DNA of 64,000 bases, taken from Phellopilus nigrolimitatus (Eukaryota > Basidiomycota > Agaricomycetes > Hymenochaetales > Hymenochaetaceae). Position 1 is the first letter of the stretch, and every line of letters begins with the position of its first letter. The DNA is taken from NCBI GenBank assembly GCA_021029095.1, contig JAJOHG010000003.1, forward strand, positions 124,001 through 188,000. The letters run 5' to 3'. The position numbers and the translations under genes are program-made. The notes under the pieces were generated by a model. The model ran no database searches. It saw only the letters and a program-made list of their open reading frames with translations, and was not told the DNA's origin. This document shows, piece by piece, positions 1 through 12,805 of the stretch.

Positions 1-35
1 CGCATCATATCGAACTGTACATAAGCCGTTTTTCA

Positions 36-2564
36 ATGCCACTTCAACCTAGCGTTTGTGCTACTGTTTCCCAGTCCTGCTTGCGCTCTCAGACTTTATT
101 GTCTTTGTTTTGTGCTCGTAGATTTTCTACTCTCATGGCGAAACGCGATCGTTCTGCAGAGCATGAAGACGGTGACTATGTTGACAAGAGAGCGCGTCTC
201 GACACAAAGACGCTCTATAACAAGATAGCCACACCCGGGAACGCATCTGCCGTCGACAAAAATCCGCCTCTTAAAGTACTTCTCAATGTCGTTGAAAACG
301 GATTGAAAACTCCGGAGAAAGGTGACGCTGTTGTGTATTGGATGAGGATGGAAGATCTACGCAGTGCGTAAAGCTTCCTCCACACCCTTGCTTTTCCGAA
401 TCGCTCATGGTTGTTGATAGTTGTTGACAATCGGGCAATCAGCCTCGCGTCGCAGCAAGCTGAAAGGGATGGGATACCACTTGTCGTTCTTTTTGTCATA
501 AGCCCACAGGATTACGAGGCACATGACAGAAGCTGTAGGCGAATTGATTTTATGCTCCGCAACTTGAAAGTCCTCAAGGTACGTATCGTATCGCTTTCTA
601 CTAATAGAGCACAAACCAAATGCGGAAGTCGCTACGCCTTACAGCAATCTCTAGACGAGCTGAATATTCCTTTATATGTTGTCACACACAAACCACGGCG
701 CTCCGTGCCTGCAAAGGTTGTATCACTGCTACAGGAATGGGGAGCAAGCCGTCTGTTCGCAAACATTTCTTATGAGGCGAGTCGTCTCATTATAAATTGC
801 ACTTTTGTACTAAAACGGTCTAAGGTGGATGAATTGCGCCGAGATATCAAGACTTGCGAGGAAGGAAAAAATAAGGGCGTGAGATGCGACTTTATTCAAG
901 ATAAACTGCTAGTAAATCCTGGAGTTTTGACAACTAAGAATGGGAAAGCATACGCCGTGAGCGATGCAACTTCGTCATTAGCTATCTCACTAAAGATTGT
1001 ATAGGTTTATTCACCATGGCAAAGGAATTGGCTTGCTGTGCTCAATAATAACTTGGATTGGATCTCAGAAGCTCCGACACCAAAAGCAAATAGCAGGTCA
1101 ATCCGATCTTCCGAACGCTTTAGAGAACTCTTTCAGACCGCGATTCCCGAGTTCGTCGAGGGTTTCAAATGTTCTGACAAGGAAAACATGACAAAGTTTT
1201 GGCCTGCCGGAGCAGAAACGGCAATGCAGGTACTATACATAACTGACAGACTCCCCTCTCGAAACAAACTATTCATATCGTGAACGAAGATGCTTGACAG
1301 GTTTCTGCATACAAAGGCTCGTGCTGAGCAACTCGGCGAAGTTTCGCCTCTCACGGGAGGGGCCGAGACGTCCGAAAAGGACAGTCGCGTCAAGAGGTAT
1401 TCTGACGGACGGAATCATGTCGATATGGATACGACATCACGCCTGAGGTGGGCTTGCTTGTTTGCCTTAAAACAATGTGTAACTCCGGAGCCGCCTTTTT
1501 TGAATGCATATAGTCCTTATCTAGCGTCTGGAGTAGTTTCTGCACGAGCCTGTGTTCGTCATACTATGAGTTTTCTTGAATGTAATAAGGTGGAGGGCAG
1601 TAAGGATAACGGGGTCGGGACGTGGGTTCAGGAACTTGGTGAGCATCTTGTGTTCTTGTACGGACTAGATCATGTTTTATTTTTCATGAAGCATGGAGAG
1701 ATTTCTACAATCACGTCATGGTCGCTTTTCCGCGCGTGTCCATGGGAAGGCCCTACCTCGAGAAATTCGCAGACGTAAAGTGGGAAGTCAACGAGGAGCA
1801 TCTTCAAGCGTGGAAAGATGGCAAAACAGGTGTGCCCATTGTTGATGCTGTGAGCTGTCTTTATGGATCATCCGTCGGCAAAACCATTTATTGAAGACTT
1901 TCGTCAGGCGATGAGGCAGCTGAAGGAGTTTGGTGAGTAAAATCTGCAAGAACGGAACATAAAGTGACTCGCCGATACAATGTTTGCTTCTTAGGCTGGA
2001 TGCATAACCGTTGTCGGATGATTGTCGCCATGTACCTTACCAAAGACTTGATGCTCGATTGGAGGCTAGGAGAACAAGTGAGTTATGTACAGTTAGAGAG
2101 TTTAGCATGTTTTTATAACAAATTCGATCTTCAGTACTTCATGGAGAATTTGATCGACGGCGACCTAGCATCGAACAACGGCGGCTGGCAATGGAGCGCC
2201 AGCACAGGTACCGATCCTCAGCCATACTTTCGTATTTTTAATCCATTCTCCCAGAGCGAAAAGGTGACGTTTCGGCATCATTCATTAGTTTTGGCGTGAC
2301 TAACTCCAGTTATAATAATCAGGCTGATCCAGCCGGCAACTATATCAGACACTACGTTCCAGAACTTGCCAAACTCAAAGGCAAAGGTATGATACTTTAC
2401 AGTTTAAGCACGTGAATGAAAGATATACTGGTCGTACTTATTCAGATATCCATGAGCCATCTGCTGAGAGCGCATCAAAGCACGGATATCCCAGACTTCT
2501 CATCGATCATAAGAAGGCAAGGGAAAGAGCTATCAGACGCTATAAGTATCCAGGAGTGGAATGA
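36..2564 (+). CDS. PHR1: Class I CPD photolyase (deoxyribodipyrimidine photo-lyase)
   Basis: Light-driven repair of cyclobutane pyrimidine dimers using FAD and an antenna cofactor. The gene is split into many short exons. Conceptual splicing gives the N-terminal antenna domain (YWMRMEDLR, joining to [13 protein letters not shown] by an intron at about 371-419), then SPWQRNWL, and the FAD/DNA domain with [12 protein letters not shown], a [13 protein letters not shown] motif, [18 protein letters not shown] and [20 protein letters not shown], all hallmarks of class I enzymes. The last exon ends in YKYPGVE at a TGA (2562-2564). Two in-frame ATGs exist. The first (36) adds an Arg/Ser/Leu-rich, acid-free leader like a mitochondrial presequence. 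The second (135) starts [14 protein letters not shown] with a following KRAR basic cluster like a nuclear signal. Family identity is secure; exact exon borders in the middle are approximate. Confidence 0.93.
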
Positions 2565-2978
2565 ATTTTGTCGTCAACGTGGACGACTTTGTTTCCGTTG
2601 TCTTCGGTTGTTAGACTTTTTAACACGCAATAAAATGAAATTGCGCCGAACACAACACATGCGCTGTTTACCTTACATGTATCCCAAGGAGAAATTCATC
2701 GTGACATTCCCTGTTCCAGACATGAAGAATTATAGTCTAGTTGACTTCATGATTTGACCTAGCTTTTCCTGCATTTAATAAACTCGCGTATTAATTCGTG
2801 CGTAAGGCACGAAGTCACAGGCACGTCCGAAAACGGTTTTAGCAGTGATTATTTGTCAAGGCCTTCCGAAACAAACAACCCGTCACGATACGATCGGTCA
2901 AATCCTGACGCGTGCTGAACTCACGATTCATTTGCATCCCACCTTGGTCTGACCTTTACTTCTAATAAATATAGAGAT
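2565..2978. other. Intergenic region between photolyase and SWT1-like gene
   Basis: No gene is visible. An AATAAA polyadenylation-like signal lies at about 2777-2782, downstream of the photolyase stop. The remainder presumably holds the promoter of the next gene. No repeat or RNA gene is seen. Confidence 0.5.
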
Positions 2979-4578
2979 ATGCTCAGTCAATCACGATGGG
3001 CTCCGCAAAATCCCTCCCGAAGTGCTTCCTCAAGTTCGTCAAAAATCCATAACTCGTGTACTCCAGAGACGGCGGACAAGCTCGTCCGCATTAACTGCGG
3101 CTCAGTACACGTCCTTAGGATGGTCCGATCCTGCGTTGAGGTTGATCGATGAAGTCGCGAATAGTATGGATGTAGACTATCAGGTACGTGGAGGATCTGT
3201 TAAAACTATGGGAGATAATACTGATTATACATTTTGTGAGTAGGCGCCAAATAGTTCTAACAGCTCGTACCAACCTATCAGCATAGTTTTGGACACAAAT
3301 GTGCTACTTAGATACATCGAGGTTATTCAACAATTTGCAGAAGACGTACGAAGAGCAGGAGAGCCTATTTTTATCGTCATCCCCGGAGTTGTTGTGCAAG
3401 AGCTGGACTAGTGAGCCTTTTGTCACTTGTGTCAAATCTTCGTCAGGCACATCTCAAAGGAGTGGACCAGTCAGAAAAATGACGAAAGTCGCGACCTGTG
3501 GTGGGCAGCGAGGCGGGCGTCTACATGGATCCTCTCAAAGCTGAAAGAGCACAAACATGTCAAGGGACAGGCTTTCCAAGAGACGCTACAACAATCGGGA
3601 TCGTGGAAAAGGAGGGACCCAGTGAGCCTTGGCTCTTTTGATTTTGAAAAGTCGCAGAACTAGACGATCTATCTAGGGAACGTCAAACGACGATCTCATC
3701 GTCGATTACTGCCTATACCTGCGAGAAGAGAAAGCACAAAATGTTCTCGCTATAAGTCAGGATAACAACTTTTGCAATTCAGCTGAGTCTCAAGGTATGC
3801 GTGTCTACGACATAGTTTCATGTCAGGACAACGTTGACGTGTTCGTATAGGTCTACACACATTAAATCCAAAGGATTTCATTCGATGGTCTAGCAAATCT
3901 CTGGCGAGATCAATTTTCGGAGATGTCTATCCCAACCTGAGCCTATTCACCGATTATAGGGAAATATTTCGTCACAAACGCGTTCGAGAAGCGTTGAATG
4001 AAGAGGCGAACCTGAAACCCATTCAGACTGGGATGGATGAGGATGGGATGGAGGTCGACGATGATTTCTCGGCATCCATGGATCCTCCACCACAGCATTT
4101 ATTGGACGACCTTCACAATCAAGTCCTAGAGCATTTCGGGATACTCTTAACCGACCTCCTACGGCGAATTTCTCCGTCTTTGTTCACGTCATCAAATAAC
4201 CCTGGCACGGCTGCATCCATATACGCAACCGCCTCTTCGCATAAAGCCGGAGCAGAATGGGAAGCGAGCGAGATTCTTATCTACCTGTGCAACAGACGAC
4301 GATTACCTCGCTCGGCCTCCTCTGATGAGATGAGGGCCGTGGTCGATGGATCGTCGCGCATGTCTGATTTTTTTACTCAAAAATACCACGCGCGGGGCAG
4401 GAGCGGTCAACATTGGTCACGGGCCGATTGGCTGTCATCACTGGAGACACTGAGATTAGTGGGGAAGGTGTACGAGGACGATGCAATTCAGAACTCGCTA
4501 GCACAGCTCGCTCCGCAAGTTGAACTAGTGTTCCAGATGCCAATGCGACCGACAGGCACGAGTTGCTTCGGCTGGTGA
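2979..4578 (+). CDS. SWT1: SWT1-like PIN-domain endoribonuclease
   Basis: The protein carries a PIN nuclease domain opening with SIVLDTNVLL (the first catalytic Asp), followed by IFIVIPGVVVQELDY, and later NDDLIVDYCLYL and LAISQDNNFC, which supply further acidic residues. This order and the C-terminal helical part (FGDVYPNLSLFTDYREIF onward) match SWT1, an endonuclease that degrades nuclear mRNPs arrested at nuclear pores. Introns that restore the frame can be placed at 3184-3243, after VVVQELD (joining TA to TCAG), after KRRDP, and after NSAESQ. The first exon is uncertain. The ATG at 2979 opens a Ser-rich frame that must be spliced to the LGWSDPALRLIDEVAN frame, and an internal ATG (MDVDYQ) could be the start instead. 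The stop at 4576-4578 is clear. Confidence 0.8.
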
Positions 4579-4941
4579 TGTGCCCATCTGACGACTTTAG
4601 ACAGCACTACAAATTTGCGGAGCTATGATTACAAGTTCAGCAGCATTTGATAACTAGTCTGTTCATTGCCCCATTGCACATAGGCAAAAGCTTGGACAAA
4701 AAGGAGCTGAAAGGGGGCGTGTCGGAGTGACCGGGGGCCGTATGGTGTCACGCTTTATCCAGAAAAGGAAATAGATTAGGTACGGTGATGGGTGGGAAGT
4801 GTTATTTATTTCTGCCGTCTGGTTTGCAACTGCGCTTTGGGTAAGCAAATCATTTGGGCCTTCCCACTTCTTCCTTGCGACGCTCCCTGTCTCTTTGGGG
4901 AGTCTCGTCCGTCTCATACCCTCTCCCTCCTTCCCTCCATC
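4579..4941. other. Intergenic region upstream of the GT32 gene
   Basis: No gene is seen. The last 40 bases before the ATG at 4942 are strongly CT-rich on the plus strand, a usual feature of highly expressed filamentous-fungal core promoters and leaders. Confidence 0.45.
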
Positions 4942-6797
4942 ATGGCTAGTCGTCGTCGCCCCCTCCAAATTATTCTTGCCATCCTCGCCCTCTTTCTCCT
5001 CGGCACTGTCGTTGTCCTCTCCTCCATATCCATCTATCTTTCCATAGACACCGCTGCCTATCTCACAGAAGTAGAGGTTGGTCCCGTTGATGGTGACGCG
5101 ACCTGGAACGCGACAGCCCTCGGGGAGTTCGAGCGTATTCCTCGTATCATACACCAGACATGGAAGTCAGAAACTCTGCCTGACCGTTGGAAGAGTGTCT
5201 CGCAGGAGTGCAGAGATATGATGCCCGATTAGTGAGTCTGTCGTCCTCCTTACGACGTTCTGCGGTCGTTTGATGTGTCTGTCGGGGTTTGCGCATCGCA
5301 ACTTGCAATTAGACGCGTCTGGCGTTATGTTCCAGTTTCGCTGCTTCTTTCCCCAACCGTTTTCTCACGGCGCGTGAGTTAGCATGCTGACCATGCCCTT
5401 TTTTTAACAGCGAATACAGGCTATGGACTGATGCCGATTCACGCGAGTTCATTGCTAAAGAGTATAATTGGTTCCTGGGCACTTTCGATGCATACACGTA
5501 CCCGATCCAGCGCGCCGACGCTATACGCTACTTCGTGCTTTACCATTTTGGCGGTGTATACCTTGACCTGGACGTTGGTTGCCGTCGCAGATTGGACCGA
5601 CTCTTGGTGCATCCTGTCATCCTTCCAAAAACGATACCCGTCGGCGTCTCTAATGATCTCATGTTCTCTGAGAAAGGACACCCATTCATGGCCCAGACAA
5701 TTCACAACTTAGTCACATTCGATCATTCTTGGGTGCTTAACTATCCAACGGTTATGTTCTCGACTGGCCCCATGTTTTTGTCTGCGCAGTATGGAATCTG
5801 GACGTCTTCACACGTTCCGACGTTGGAGATGCCTGGTGGAGAAGTGCGTATTCTGCCGAAGGCGCTGTATGGCAAAAACGCCAAACCGGGGGAGGCTCCG
5901 CACTCGTTCTTCTCGCACTTCTACGGCAGCAGCTGGCACGCAGATGATGCTGCTTTCATCGGATTTTTAGGCAAATGGGGCAAGGGCCTCATGTGGATCG
6001 GCTTGTTCCTACTTGTCGCAGGCTTGATCAACTTGTTTTGGAAGAAGAAGAGCAAGAGATCGGAAGGTGCTGGTAGATTGGGCGACTATGTTCTATTGCC
6101 CCGTACATATCAACGCAACGGTCGATGGCACATGGATTTAGGTCTCTTCACCCTTACTTCACGAGGAGTATCGACCAATTCATATCCGCCCTCTACTGCA
6201 TCTTCGTGTCCGCCTTCCCCTACCATTGATGGAGAAGCTGTACCCATGCTTCCCATTTCATTCGGCGTCAGACCGCCATCTCCTAGTTCTTCTGAAGCTT
6301 CTTACGAACGCCGCACTGGTATCGTCGGTACACTTTCACGTTATAGCAATCGCATGATCACCACCCTTACAAACGGTCGTGAGCGTTCGCGTGGGCGCAC
6401 CTCCCGACGTGACCGGCAGAACCGTGGATACCTCTTTTTCCTTCCCGCCATTTTCACCCCGAGCGCCATTGCTATCCCTGAGCTTGGCTCTCGCCGCCCA
6501 AGTCCTGCGCGTTCGGCGTCCGTAGCTTCGCTACCTGGCAGAACCCAATATCCTCCAGACAAGGGCGGCTATGTTAGCGATCTCGAAGAAGCTAATGTTT
6601 ATGGCGCGTCGTCGAGCTTGCAGCCTGGTGAGGGTTCCGCGCAGGTTTTTTCAAGGCCTCCCACCCCTGGCGCCTCTTCGGGAGGCGTACCTCCGCTCGC
6701 GCCACCTCCATACGCGTCCCCGGCGAGTGACGCTAGTGCAGCGGCTCGTCGTACGCGTCCTATGGAGAGTACTTGGGATCTGTGGGAGCCACGGTGA
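4942..6797 (+). CDS. GT32 family mannosyltransferase, MIPC synthase catalytic subunit type
   Basis: Predicted to transfer mannose to inositol-phosphoceramide in the Golgi (SUR1/CSH1/Imt family). One intron (5232-5410) is removed to join MMPD to YEYRLWTDA, giving about 558 residues. The order is an N-terminal signal-anchor (IILAILALFLLGTVVVLSS), IPRIIHQTWKS, then the catalytic DXD segment in YHFGGVYLDLDVGC, typical of GT32 DXD sugar transferases. A second hydrophobic segment (WIGLFLLVAGLINLF, around residue 290) follows the catalytic domain. Everything after it, about 250 residues, is a Ser/Pro/Arg-rich low-complexity tail that yeast SUR1 lacks; it would face the cytosol if both segments span the membrane. 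The start is the first ATG before the anchor. Product class is secure; sphingolipid specificity is inferred from family. Confidence 0.88.
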
Positions 6798-7277
6798 AGA
6801 TTTATTTCATCTTTTATTATCTTAGCTTTCATATGTGGTTGTGGCTGTGAGTGATGTCTCGCGACATGTACAAAAGCTTGGGGCTGGGAGATCTAGACAC
6901 TAACGTTTCTGGATCAAGCAACCATCCATTCTTTTTCCTTTTCTTCTACTGTACTCTTCCTTTCCCGGGAGCCCTGTCCCCCAGCTTACCTCTCGCGCAT
7001 AATTCCAGTCTTACTTATAGCAAAGACATTCTGGCTGCATTATTTCTGACGTCTGTTGAGGGCATATCAGTTTTACTTCGATATTGTTCATTATAAAGTT
7101 TCATGTAGTACTCTTGCAACACTCATGAGACAAGAATAGAATTCAATAACAATTGTTCATCATTATGAAACCGTTTTGCAAGCCATCCGGAGTTTGATTT
7201 TGTACATAGTATGATTTGGAAGTCAGAACATGATACGTACATAAACTCAATAAATATGTTCTGTCCGTAAAATTTTT
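6798..7277. other. Convergent intergenic region (3' ends of GT32 and MFS genes)
   Basis: AT-rich, with no convincing gene. AATAAA at 7249-7254 could serve the plus-strand gene. TTTATT at 6801-6806 reads AATAAA on the minus strand but lies beyond a likely MFS 3' end. Short reading frames here have no coding character. Confidence 0.5.
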
Positions 7278-9195
7278 TCAAATAGTTTTCGCCTTTGTAG
7301 CAATGGGTTTCATCCTCAAAGAGAGTACGAACATCGCTACGGCGGCGATACTATACGTTAATGAAGGACCCACCGTCCAGTACGACGCACATGCTGCCAA
7401 TCGGTTTGAAATCAGGCACAATGAATGGAACTACAAATATTCTAGACATACCTAGCAGAGGCCCGATAGCGCGGCCAAGCTGGCCAGAGGACCTGAACTT
7501 GCCGAGTGCCTTGCCCTTCGCAAGCTGCGGGTGCGCCGCACGTGGCTTGCCTGTGTCCGCATCGACGGGCTCGTCACATTGCAGCGACGCGTACGCGGTC
7601 AGCGCGTTCACGACTGTCGCGGAAGTGAACGCAAGGCATACTGCTGCGGCCTGAAGGAGCCTCACGGCTATTGTCACATGGGTCGAGACGAACTGCGGGA
7701 GGAGGGCGAGGAAGACGAGACCGAGTGCGCAGCTGGTCACGCCACGTTGGGCCATGACACCTTCGCCGAGCTTGGACATTGACCGACGGACGTAACCTCC
7801 TTGTAAGAGAGCACTAATAATACCGATGGAGCCAATGAGATAGCCATTTTGCTTGTTATTCCAATCAAACACTGGAGGGGAGGATCAGATAATGTGTTTT
7901 TGGTCGTAAATGGGGAGGGTAGGACGTACGATCAAATGTGAGGAAAGTCAGTGTGAACTCCACGCCAGAGAACAACCCGAGGAAGAGGAAATGATTTTGC
8001 TTTAGAGTCTCGAGAATACTAACGCGCCTTTGCACGTCCTCTTCCCGAGTCAACTTCGCATGTTCGTTCTGTGCAGATCCATTGGTACGTCCGTTCGTCT
8101 CCCCGTTCGCTTTTCCGTCCGCGGCTGTATCGGACGCGGGCTTCACGACGGTACCACGCGTCTCCGGGAGAGCGAGGGCCAAGAACAATGTCTCGACGCT
8201 AAGCAGAACGAGTGTCAGGATGGCCGGTACGGCGTAAATGTTTAGTTCGAAGCCTCCTGCAGTCAGAGCGGAAGGGACTGGGCGAGAAGCGAAATAAGCT
8301 CCGATGGGAGGCCCGATGATGAAGCAAATTGCGAAAGCGATTCCAACGTGAGCCAGAGCTTTGCCGCGGTTAGCCGGTGTTGTGATATCAGATATTATGG
8401 CACTGAAGAAAAATGATCAGCAGCATTTGGGAAAGATCGAAGAGTTCTGACTTACACCGCAAGTTGGACGTTTCCTTCACTCAGCCCGCCGATGGCTCTG
8501 GAAAGCGTGTACGACGCGAATGAAGACGACATGATCCAGCTATTTCCATATTTCATGAGCAAGCACTACGGAATATTGGAAAATAAAGTAGATGACGTAC
8601 ACTAGCGCGCTCAGGATATTCCCTACCATAGTCAAGAGCAAGACCCTTTTCCGTCCATATTTATCGGAGAGCGAGCCTATATGCGGTGACACAAGGAACT
8701 GTAGAGTGCTAGTCGGATCAGAAATACGTGAGACGCTCGAGCAGGTATCGTGAACCACAAGAGTATTTACGAGAAGACCGAACCCATAAGGCCACCTATA
8801 GCGGGTCGTGTAAGGCCGTGAAGTCAACAAGCGAAAGCAATTGAGGTACAACGCACCTAGCAATACGATGTCCCATTTCTTAGAGTTCTGCGCTGGACTG
8901 TAGAAGAGCCCTCGTATACCGGAGACCAGAGTAAGGGTGCGTGAAAGAAAGCCGCTCGGGTCCGACGACTCGCGCTGCAGCCAGAGTTAAGCTTCCAAAA
9001 AAAGCAGAACACCAACTGTGCTGCATCTGTACTCACCTTAGTGTACCATTCGATTATGCGCGGAAATAGAGGCAATGGGATAGTGAATGCTGTTCGGCTT
9101 GTTCAGTCCGGGACGTCGCGACTGAGGCGTGCTTTGCACGCACCAAAGAGATCGAGAACTAGCGAGAGAAACACGATAGTCTCAACCTTCGCCAT
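7278..9195 (-). CDS. Major facilitator superfamily transporter (MFSD10/TETRAN-like)
   Basis: A multi-exon MFS membrane transporter. The first exon is MAKVETIVFLSLVLDLF, spliced to FTIPLPLFPRIIEWYT. The signature loop LVSPHIGSLSDKYGRKRVLL between helices 2 and 3 is intact. Other transmembrane blocks are ETLFLALALPETRG and GYLIGSIGIISALLQGGYV. The last exon is short: splicing out the intron after IGPLL gives CASYWTVGPSLTYSIAAV and a terminal KPIATKAKTI before TGA (7278-7280). Without that intron a different, less plausible C-terminus ends at 7351. It resembles the fungal/animal MFSD10 branch (organic anion or drug-type porters). Substrate cannot be told from sequence. Confidence 0.85.
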
Positions 9196-9568
9196 GGTGT
9201 ATCAGTGAGAATGAGCGGTCAACGATTTGTAGCAACAAGAGCCAGCTCTTGGACGGAAATGAGACTTAGGATTAAATAGCTCGGACAGCGGATGGTTGTG
9301 TGGGATTAGGAGCAGTGCATACGTGTTCATTCGCAGGCCGGGGACGTCAAGCCCAATGGCGGCGATGACATTCTCAGCACTCTCCCCACGCTCTCCTCCA
9401 AATCTGTGTTTCGCGCTCAGGTTTCACACAGCATTCATCTGCTCGCGAGTGAACGCCCATGAATACCATTGATTCCATCTCGTTTAAACGCTTCATAGCT
9501 ACAATATAACTAGGAATAAACAAGCTTTCGGCTCCGGAGTAATCGTAGTGTTTCGGAAAGAGGAAGCG
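9196..9568. other. Intergenic region, MFS promoter and PUS7 3' end
   Basis: No gene is seen. It contains the promoter of the minus-strand MFS gene, including a CCAAT box in reverse complement around 9352, and the 3' flank of PUS7. Confidence 0.4.
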
Positions 9569-12500
9569 TTACATCTCCATCTCGTCCGTGATTTTCCCGA
9601 CAGTGCCCCGGAACGCTTGATCTGACGACGACTGCGTGAGGCTCGTCTGGTAATGTGAGCTGGTCTCCGTCTTGGTGACCTCCCGCAGCGCCATCGTCGC
9701 GTACGCCGCCGTACCAAGCTGCAGCTCCACCTGCAGAGCAACAAACTTGCCATTTTCATCGACGACGGGAGGTTCGAAACCGAGAAGCTTGTCCTCGTCC
9801 GTCTGCGCGAGCGACACATCGGGATCAGTGTACCGCAATACGGACCACGAGAGCTCCTTGGGTTGATGGATGATCTTCCTGTACGACCCGCTCAGGTTAT
9901 AATCCCTGCAAGGGAAAGGGAAATAAAAGTCAGGACGCAGAGTTAGCGTCCAGAAATAGAGCACTATCTTACTTATGCTTGCTGCTGAGGTTGTCCGGGT
10001 CCAGTCCGTCCAGCTTCAAGAACTTCCGGTACCGCTCGCCTAATGCGCCACCAGGATATGCGACATCCTTTCCAGGCAGAGGTATGAGAACGTCGAAGAT
10101 AGTGTACTTGTCGACGTCTTCTTCGTTCAGAATTTTTACACGCGGCGCCACCCACGTTCGCTTCATCCTCTTAGATGACTGACCTGGGTTATCTGAATTA
10201 ATCAGAAGAGACATCGGACAAGGACGAATGGTTTTTTACCTTCCTCTTCTGCATCAGGCATTTCTTCGTCCTCATCTTTGCCATCTTCAATTACTCTTCC
10301 GCCTTCGCCTTCCTTTTCATAAACGAGGTCCCCGGCCACAGGCTTGTCTGCTCCATGTACCCTAACGCGCTCCGACACGATTGCGTTCCAGACATATGAT
10401 TGATATGCATGCACGTACATCAATCGAAGAGTCCGAGGAATCTTCGAAATGGGGGTCTTTTCAGTCCTTCTTTCGTGAATGTTGGAATCTCCTTACAGTG
10501 GACAGTGCACCCATCGCATTCCTCGTATCACCTTTCATTTTCTTGTAGCTTTCCAAAATACACCGTTCTGCGACTACCCGGCGGGGTAGAAGTTGCAGAG
10601 CCTTGTCCAGATCCTTCTCGACTAACCAAGCATCCCGCGCCGCAACAACATCCGGATGCTCACCGGGTCTGTGCTGGAGAATGAGGGACGCGGCTTTTTG
10701 CCAATCTGACTGGAGGAATGCAAGACCAATGGAATGTGTTGGAATGGAAGCCGTTCCGAAACGTTGCATGCCTGCAAAATTGTCATTGATACTCCACGGC
10801 ACAGGAAGATGAGGAAATACAATTATACCATAGTAGTTGATGAAGCCCTTGTGTTTTAAAAATTCCATTGCCCTGTCAATCGTGTCCAAAGGCTCGACTT
10901 GCACATTTCTGTCACAGAAATCAGAACAGCCCGGTTGATTGAGCATGTGGACTCACCGGAGAGTAATAACGAAAACGTTCCCTTTCAGCATACCGAGGTC
11001 CAACCCGGCTTTCCTGTACTTCAAGTCTGAGATGCGCACGCCGCGCTCGCCACGTTGCGTGAGCGCTTCTTCAAGCGTTTTGCGCCCATTCTGGCCATTC
11101 GCCATCTTCCATACATCTTCAACCGTCTTATTGCCGCGCCGCAGCGCGACGCGCTGGACGGTCACACCGCGCTTGTCCTTTGTGCCCGCAACCGTGATGT
11201 CTTTGTTGCTGCAATGCAAAATCCGAGAGAGATGCCCAAGCGCATCCTGCGTATCGCGATTTGTTTTCTGGAGGGTGAAGTGAATGAAGGGAGGATATGT
11301 GCCGCGTGGTTTGTCGTCTTTGTTACCTGAATTTACACATATAATCGTGTCCTCGTACGCATATAAGTTAGTACTCACCACGTCCACCACGTCCTGCATC
11401 GCGGCCTTGACCGCGCTTCCCCCATTTGATGACAACCGTTCCGTCATCGTCTGCATTAGCTTTTGTGTCTGTCTCGCTCTCTAGCTTCCCGCCAAAAAGC
11501 TCGCGAATAATTTTATGGAGGCCTGTCCTAGCAGTTTTTGATTCCATGGGCTGCGAATGAGGCACTGATATCAGAATAGTAGCGTGAATGAACCGACAAG
11601 CACATACGTCAGAAATGACCTTCCGCGGATCCACAGGCTTGTTTCTATCACCTCTACGTGCTCCTCCGCGTCCCCTTCCACCGCGGTCCCTTCCCCTTTT
11701 TCCTCGTTTCCCTCTGTCATTTTTTGATAAAGACTCTGCTTCGATTTTCTCTTCAGGGACATTTGCCTGAGAGGGACCAGCTTCAGCAGATTCAGGTTTA
11801 GCCTGACGGCTACCCCATCCGCTGTCGCTGACGAAGGGCGGCTCCGGGCCCTCAAGGTACATTTGCTTCAGCTGAGCAATGCGAGGCTCGGATAGGTACT
11901 GGCTAAGAGCCGTATCAAAGCGCTCTGGCCACGTCTCCGAATCGTCTTCCTTTCGTGCATCCTCCACCTTTTCTTCCGTCTTTTCTTCCGTCTCAGATGT
12001 TCCAACGGTGGAGGAAACTGAAGGTTCCTCTGTTTTCGGAACAAGAGTCAGATCTGGATTAACAGCTTCCAAAGTAGTATTCGCCTCCTCCGGAATAACT
12101 TCGGCCTGCTTCGTCACCTCAGACTGAGGCATTTCGAGCGACGTGACATGGATGACCTCCCCGTCCAAGTTGACTTCATGAACAAGAAAGTCAGTGAATC
12201 TGCGGCGCATCCTAAGCAGTTACAGGTGTATATAGTCGTTTGATCTTGTACTCACCGCTGTTTTATGATGGCATGAATTGAAGGCAGGTCTTTTGAGATG
12301 TACTCGGAGATGCCGACGTCGAACTCGAGGGTGTGACCAGCAGACGTCTCTTGCGCATGCGACGCAGGCGGAGTGCCGAGGAGCACTCGGCTTGGGGGGA
12401 GCAAAGTCTCAAATGATGTGATTTTAGCAGGTTCTGCAGCCTGGTCCAGCGCCGTCTCCGTCGCAGCTTCCGGAGTTTGTTCGACGTCCATCGATTGCTC

Positions 12501-12623
12501 AGAAGAAATTTGCTCTGGCAGAACGTTCTGAGCGTCGGGAACGTCAAGCTTGAGCCGCTTAGCTTGAGGCTCCTCCGAATCTACTTCATCGCTGTTTGTG
12601 ACGCGGTCTTGCGTAGAAGACAT
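9569..12623 (-). CDS. PUS7: TruD-family tRNA/mRNA pseudouridine synthase PUS7
   Basis: Isomerises uridine to pseudouridine in tRNA (position 13), other small RNAs and mRNAs. TruD signatures are present in order: [13 protein letters not shown], the catalytic segment [12 protein letters not shown] (catalytic Asp in TKDK), [16 protein letters not shown] spliced to [19 protein letters not shown], and the C-terminal [14 protein letters not shown] and [10 protein letters not shown]. The start at 12623 ([14 protein letters not shown]) is preferred; an upstream in-frame ATG at 12714 would add about 30 residues and leave almost no promoter next to URA3. Between the N-terminus and the catalytic core lies a long Glu/Ser-rich stretch and an RGG/RGRGG basic block, likely an extra RNA-binding element. 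At least six introns. Family assignment is secure. Confidence 0.93.
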
Positions 12624-12805
12624 GGCGGCGTAGAGAAGGACGCTATAGACGGCCGCGACGCGATCTGGGTGAATGCGCAACTTTAATTTTTTGTTTACGT
12701 ACAGCGCGTCGATCATTATCGTTCGTCCTCTTGCCTTTCCACTCCCGTCGCTGCATTATCTACGAGACTGCTCAACATCTTTGCTGCTCTTTCCTGAGGT
12801 CTGTG
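12624..12805. promoter_or_regulatory. Bidirectional promoter PUS7 / URA3
   Basis: The start codons of PUS7 (minus) and URA3 (plus) are only about 182 bp apart and point away from each other, so this short segment must hold both core promoters. The URA3 side is CT-rich (tcttgcctttccactcccgt). Confidence 0.6.
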
